Shown here piece after piece: positions 61,261 to 64,000 of a DNA stretch of 64,000 nt (the stretch's first letter is position 1; the number at the start of each line of letters is the position of its first letter). The notes under the pieces were generated by a model. The model saw nothing but the letters and a program-made list of their open reading frames with translations. It searched no databases and had not been told where the DNA came from. The position numbers and the translations under genes were made by a program. The DNA comes from Adiantum capillus-veneris. Lineage: Eukaryota; Streptophyta; Polypodiopsida; Polypodiales; Pteridaceae. The DNA is taken from contig CM043952.1 in the NCBI GenBank assembly GCA_014529385.2, positions 150,873,057-150,937,056 on the forward strand. Reading direction: 5' to 3'.

Positions 61261-62033
61261 CTAAACCTACTCTAATTACTAATCAAACAACTCCTATACA
61301 CATCAAGCCCACCGAAGTCTGACTTGCCATAGACTAGAAACCCCAAGCACACTAATGATAAGCACACACTAATTACCACATGTCAATCACGGCACTTCAT
61401 CAATAGCTACTCACACGAAGTGAATGGTGCTAGAGCTTCATAAAACCTATCTACACACAAGCAAACAATAGGGCACACACTAATTACAAGATTAAGACCC
61501 AACTTAATCAACCTAATTAGTGATGCTAAATATCACAAATTGAATGCTTATGGAAGAATAGGAGTGGTTACTGGCAAGAAGTACATACATCTCTCAAATC
61601 TAGAAAATACTACTTTATGACAAGATGAAATGTAGAGAAGAAGTAGACTAATGAGAAAATAAGGATTAGATGAATCAAGAAGAGCTTACACTAATTACAA
61701 TGGTTAGCAGTAGCCTCTCGAGCATAAACATTAAGCTCAAGGCTATGCCATAGAGTGAACACTCAAGACAGAGGGAGCTCTCAAAAGTGGATCCCCAAGA
61801 GTGGATACTCAAGAATGAAGCCTCCTTGTCTAAAGGCTTCCTTTTAAGGGCTTTCACAACAATCCCTTCCACTATGGGTTTAAGCTTGAGCCCTCAAACT
61901 AACATTTACAACTTTGGAACTCTAAGTGAGCCCAAGGCTTATACAAAGTGAGTGGAAATATTATGCACAACCATAGCATATCTCCCGTTGCTTGATGCAT
62001 AATCGGTGTAGCATGTGTTAGCCACTGCTAACA
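61261..62033 (-). repeat. Inverted LTR arm forming the right end of element C
   Basis: The reverse complement of the LTR runs from GTAGGTTTAG back to TGTTAGCAGTGG. It pairs with 60452-61233 as a hairpin of about 775-bp arms and a 27-nt loop (61234-61260). It shares an extra 'gagtatccactcttg' stretch with the 3' LTR that the 5' LTR lacks, yet it also differs from the 3' LTR at many single bases. Confidence 0.85.
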
Positions 62034-64000
62034 CTTGACATAGGGAAGATGGGATCTCCATTTCTTCAATAGAGTTAGGTAATCCCTCTGTAAACATTCT
62101 CTCCAACCAGAAGGGTGTACGCCCACTTTCCCATGACTTGAAGTCACTTTCTTCTTGGATGACACTAGGTATAGCTAGTGGTCTATGGACTTTGTGAGGT
62201 TGTTGTTGTGAAGGGAACACTGTGTTTGTAATCTGGATCTTCCTAGGTGCTGGCTCTAGATCCCTTTGGGTCTCTTCTACCAAACTCCTTAATTGTTGGA
62301 CTCGCTCGATCTCCTCTGTAGGGTTTGGGTAAGTTCCTACCTTCTTCTTCGGTCCTAGCCATTGTGGCTCATGACAATCTTTGTTGTTTTTTTCTTTTCT
62401 AATGGTCGTTTTAGTCTCCTTGGATTGACCCGAATCAGAATCCTCTTCAGCGTCGTTCATATATACGGGGTCGTCACACCAGTCCCTATGTTGGTCTTTG
62501 AACTGGGGTCTGACTTCGTTGCTTTTTGCGATCTCTTTCTTCGTGTTTTCTTCTTTTTCTGAGATTGGGCAATTGATGGTGTGTGTCTCTTTCTTCAAGA
62601 ATATAATTTTGGTTTTGGATCATCGATTGTGTGAGTAAATTTATGGGTACCACATGCGTACTTTGTGTTGGCTCCTCAGTAACCTCAATTAAATTCAATG
62701 GCGTTATCTTTGGTGCATTTGAATTATTCCATTGGGCAATCAAATGATCTATGCCACATCGATTACACATGAGTATCGTCATTGTAGATGTGCTCGCTTG
62801 ATTGGTTTGCATTAGTGTGGCATTCTTTTCTAGCCTAATAGGACACTCGGCTGCACGATGTGGACCTCCACACTCGGAATTGAAGAGGTGGTCTTGGCAG
62901 TGTAATTGATATTTTGGCCTCTTAAAGCAAGAGAAGCTACTTAATAGACATGTTTGACTTGTCCCCAATAGTCCTCCATGTATTATTGTGGACTTTCTTC
63001 AAGTGCATCAATCCCATAGGGAATATTAGGATCTATATCTTCCTCACAGCCTTCCAAACAAGCAATAGATGACTCACAACCCACTTGATTCACAAAAATG
63101 ATTCTCGGATGTGGTGGTTGCGGTCCTAGCACTGGAGGTGGTAAGGGTGTTTTTTGAACAACATTTGGGCCCTAGGGACCATGTGTTGTGACGTTAGTTC
63201 AAGAGGTGGGGCCGGCATCAATGCAGGCAATCGAGGTGTGTCCACATCCATGCTAAGGTTGGTCTATTGGCCATCATGCACTTAAATACTATGCAATCCT
63301 TAGCTTGATGACCATACCTCCCACATGCATTTCAATTCCCATTAAATTTTACTCTAAAAGTAGGGCATTCACTGGTACTATGCGGACCATAGCAAACTAA
63401 GCACCATTGTTGCTCCCTTCTTGGATACATATGGTTGTTTTGCGGAGCACGATTGTTTCTAAGACTCTCTTGAATGGCCTTGGTGAGATCTGCTAAAGTC
63501 ATCTTAGATATCTTTAGCTCTTTAGCAATAGGCTTTATGGTCATTGGCTCATGTCCCGATGCTTGCGAGCTAGTAGATTTAGGCTCAATAGACACTCTTT
63601 CTCCTTGAATCATTAAGTTATTCTCCAATTGGATCGCATTGGTGGTGACTGCTTCCCAAGTAGTGATAACTCTAATGAGTGGGCCATTGTAGATATCCTC
63701 ATGTCATAATCCCCTAATGAATCTATCAAGAAATTGGTTATTAATGAAGTGCTCATTTGGATTACAACAAGAATTCAAATGCTTCAAGCGACTAATAAAG
63801 TCTCTTATTGACTCTCCTTCCTCTCGTTGGGCTTTCTGAGATGAGATGCTACACCCCAAAGTACTCCCTCTCGTATGTACTCTTTCAAGAATAGTCTCCT
63901 AAGAGTAGGGTAAATCGTTTTTTCTTCCACCCTTAGGGTTCTATACCAATCCTCAGCCTTCCCACTTAAGGTTAGGCTTAAAGCATTACTCTTATGCAGG
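62034..64000 (-). pseudogene. gag of element D (minus strand, runs off the window)
   Basis: From the right edge leftward the frame reads SLTLSGKAEDWYRTL and ESIRDFISRLKHLNS, a Retrotrans_gag-type capsid. 63628-63332 has a basic linker and a zinc knuckle CLVCYGPHSTSECP. 62968-62486 carries further knuckle remnants (CGGPHRAAECP, CNRCGIDHLIAQW). 62598-61939 is a charged tail in another frame that runs into element C. With the nested element removed this tail continues in frame into 54066-52859. Stops and frameshifts show it is inactive. Confidence 0.8.

Larger units (their letters stand above)
54072..62033 (+). mobile_element. Element C: non-coding LTR element with an inverted-LTR right terminus, nested in element D
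   Basis: A perfect 5-bp duplication CTTGA (54067-54071 and 62034-62038) brackets 7,962 bp. When it is removed together with one duplication copy, the minus-strand reading frame of element D continues without a break, which confirms the boundaries. Inside are a 5' LTR, an Asp-type primer site, 5.4 kb without retroelement coding sequence, a polypurine tract, a partial LTR and an inverted LTR. Both outer ends are therefore the same LTR start (TGTTAGCAG). It resembles a large non-autonomous derivative that depends on a relative for enzymes. Confidence 0.85.

Overview
This window reads as nuclear DNA of a land plant with a large, repeat-rich genome. The evidence is plant-type Ty3/gypsy elements of the Tat/Athila kind with Asp-tRNA-like primer sites, a chromodomain Ty3/gypsy element with an initiator-Met primer site, a Ty1/copia element, a LINE fragment, and long CA, GA and TC microsatellites. 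I see no intact host gene, rRNA or tRNA gene. The species cannot be told from this sequence. Nearly all coding sequence is broken retroelement sequence, so most calls are pseudogenes.

Positions 1-29609 hold one very large minus-strand Tat/Athila-like element (A). Its 5' LTR is 28702-29609, its Asp-like primer site 28677-28699, and its polypurine tract sits at the left edge (12-25), where the 3' LTR leaves the window. In coding order it has a leader with a palindrome-bearing repeat array, an extra ORF before gag, gag, zinc knuckles, protease, RT, RNase H, a duplicated tether/H2C2 module and integrase. These are followed by a second retropepsin-like ORF, a second palindrome array and a broken accessory ORF of about 1,100 codons. 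Element A is split by a plus-strand chromovirus (B, 14884-26766). The 5' LTR of B carries a 1.3-kb DNA-transposon-like insert, and the first gag exon of B appears to lie inside its LTR.

Positions 29774-37773 are two tandem copies of a 3.75-kb segment, each bounded by TG tracts and carrying exon-like pieces on the minus strand. Positions 37896-42226 have no supportable gene but long pyrimidine microsatellites. From 42227 to 46278 there are two related LTRs in inverted orientation around a LINE reverse-transcriptase fragment, then the decayed integrase of a second Tat/Athila-like element (G). A copia element (F, 46279-50463, target duplication GTGTG) is inserted in the post-integrase protease-like ORF of G.

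The right end is a minus-strand Tat/Athila-like gag-pro region (D: 62034-64000 plus 52859-54066). It is split by a non-coding LTR element (C, 54072-62033) with a perfect CTTGA target duplication. Element C ends on the right in a giant LTR/inverted-LTR hairpin, so both of its outer ends are U3 ends. Points of most interest are the post-integrase second protease in two elements, the repeated 20-bp palindrome in both non-coding parts of A, the duplicated H2C2 module, the LTR-embedded gag exon in B and the inverted terminus of C.
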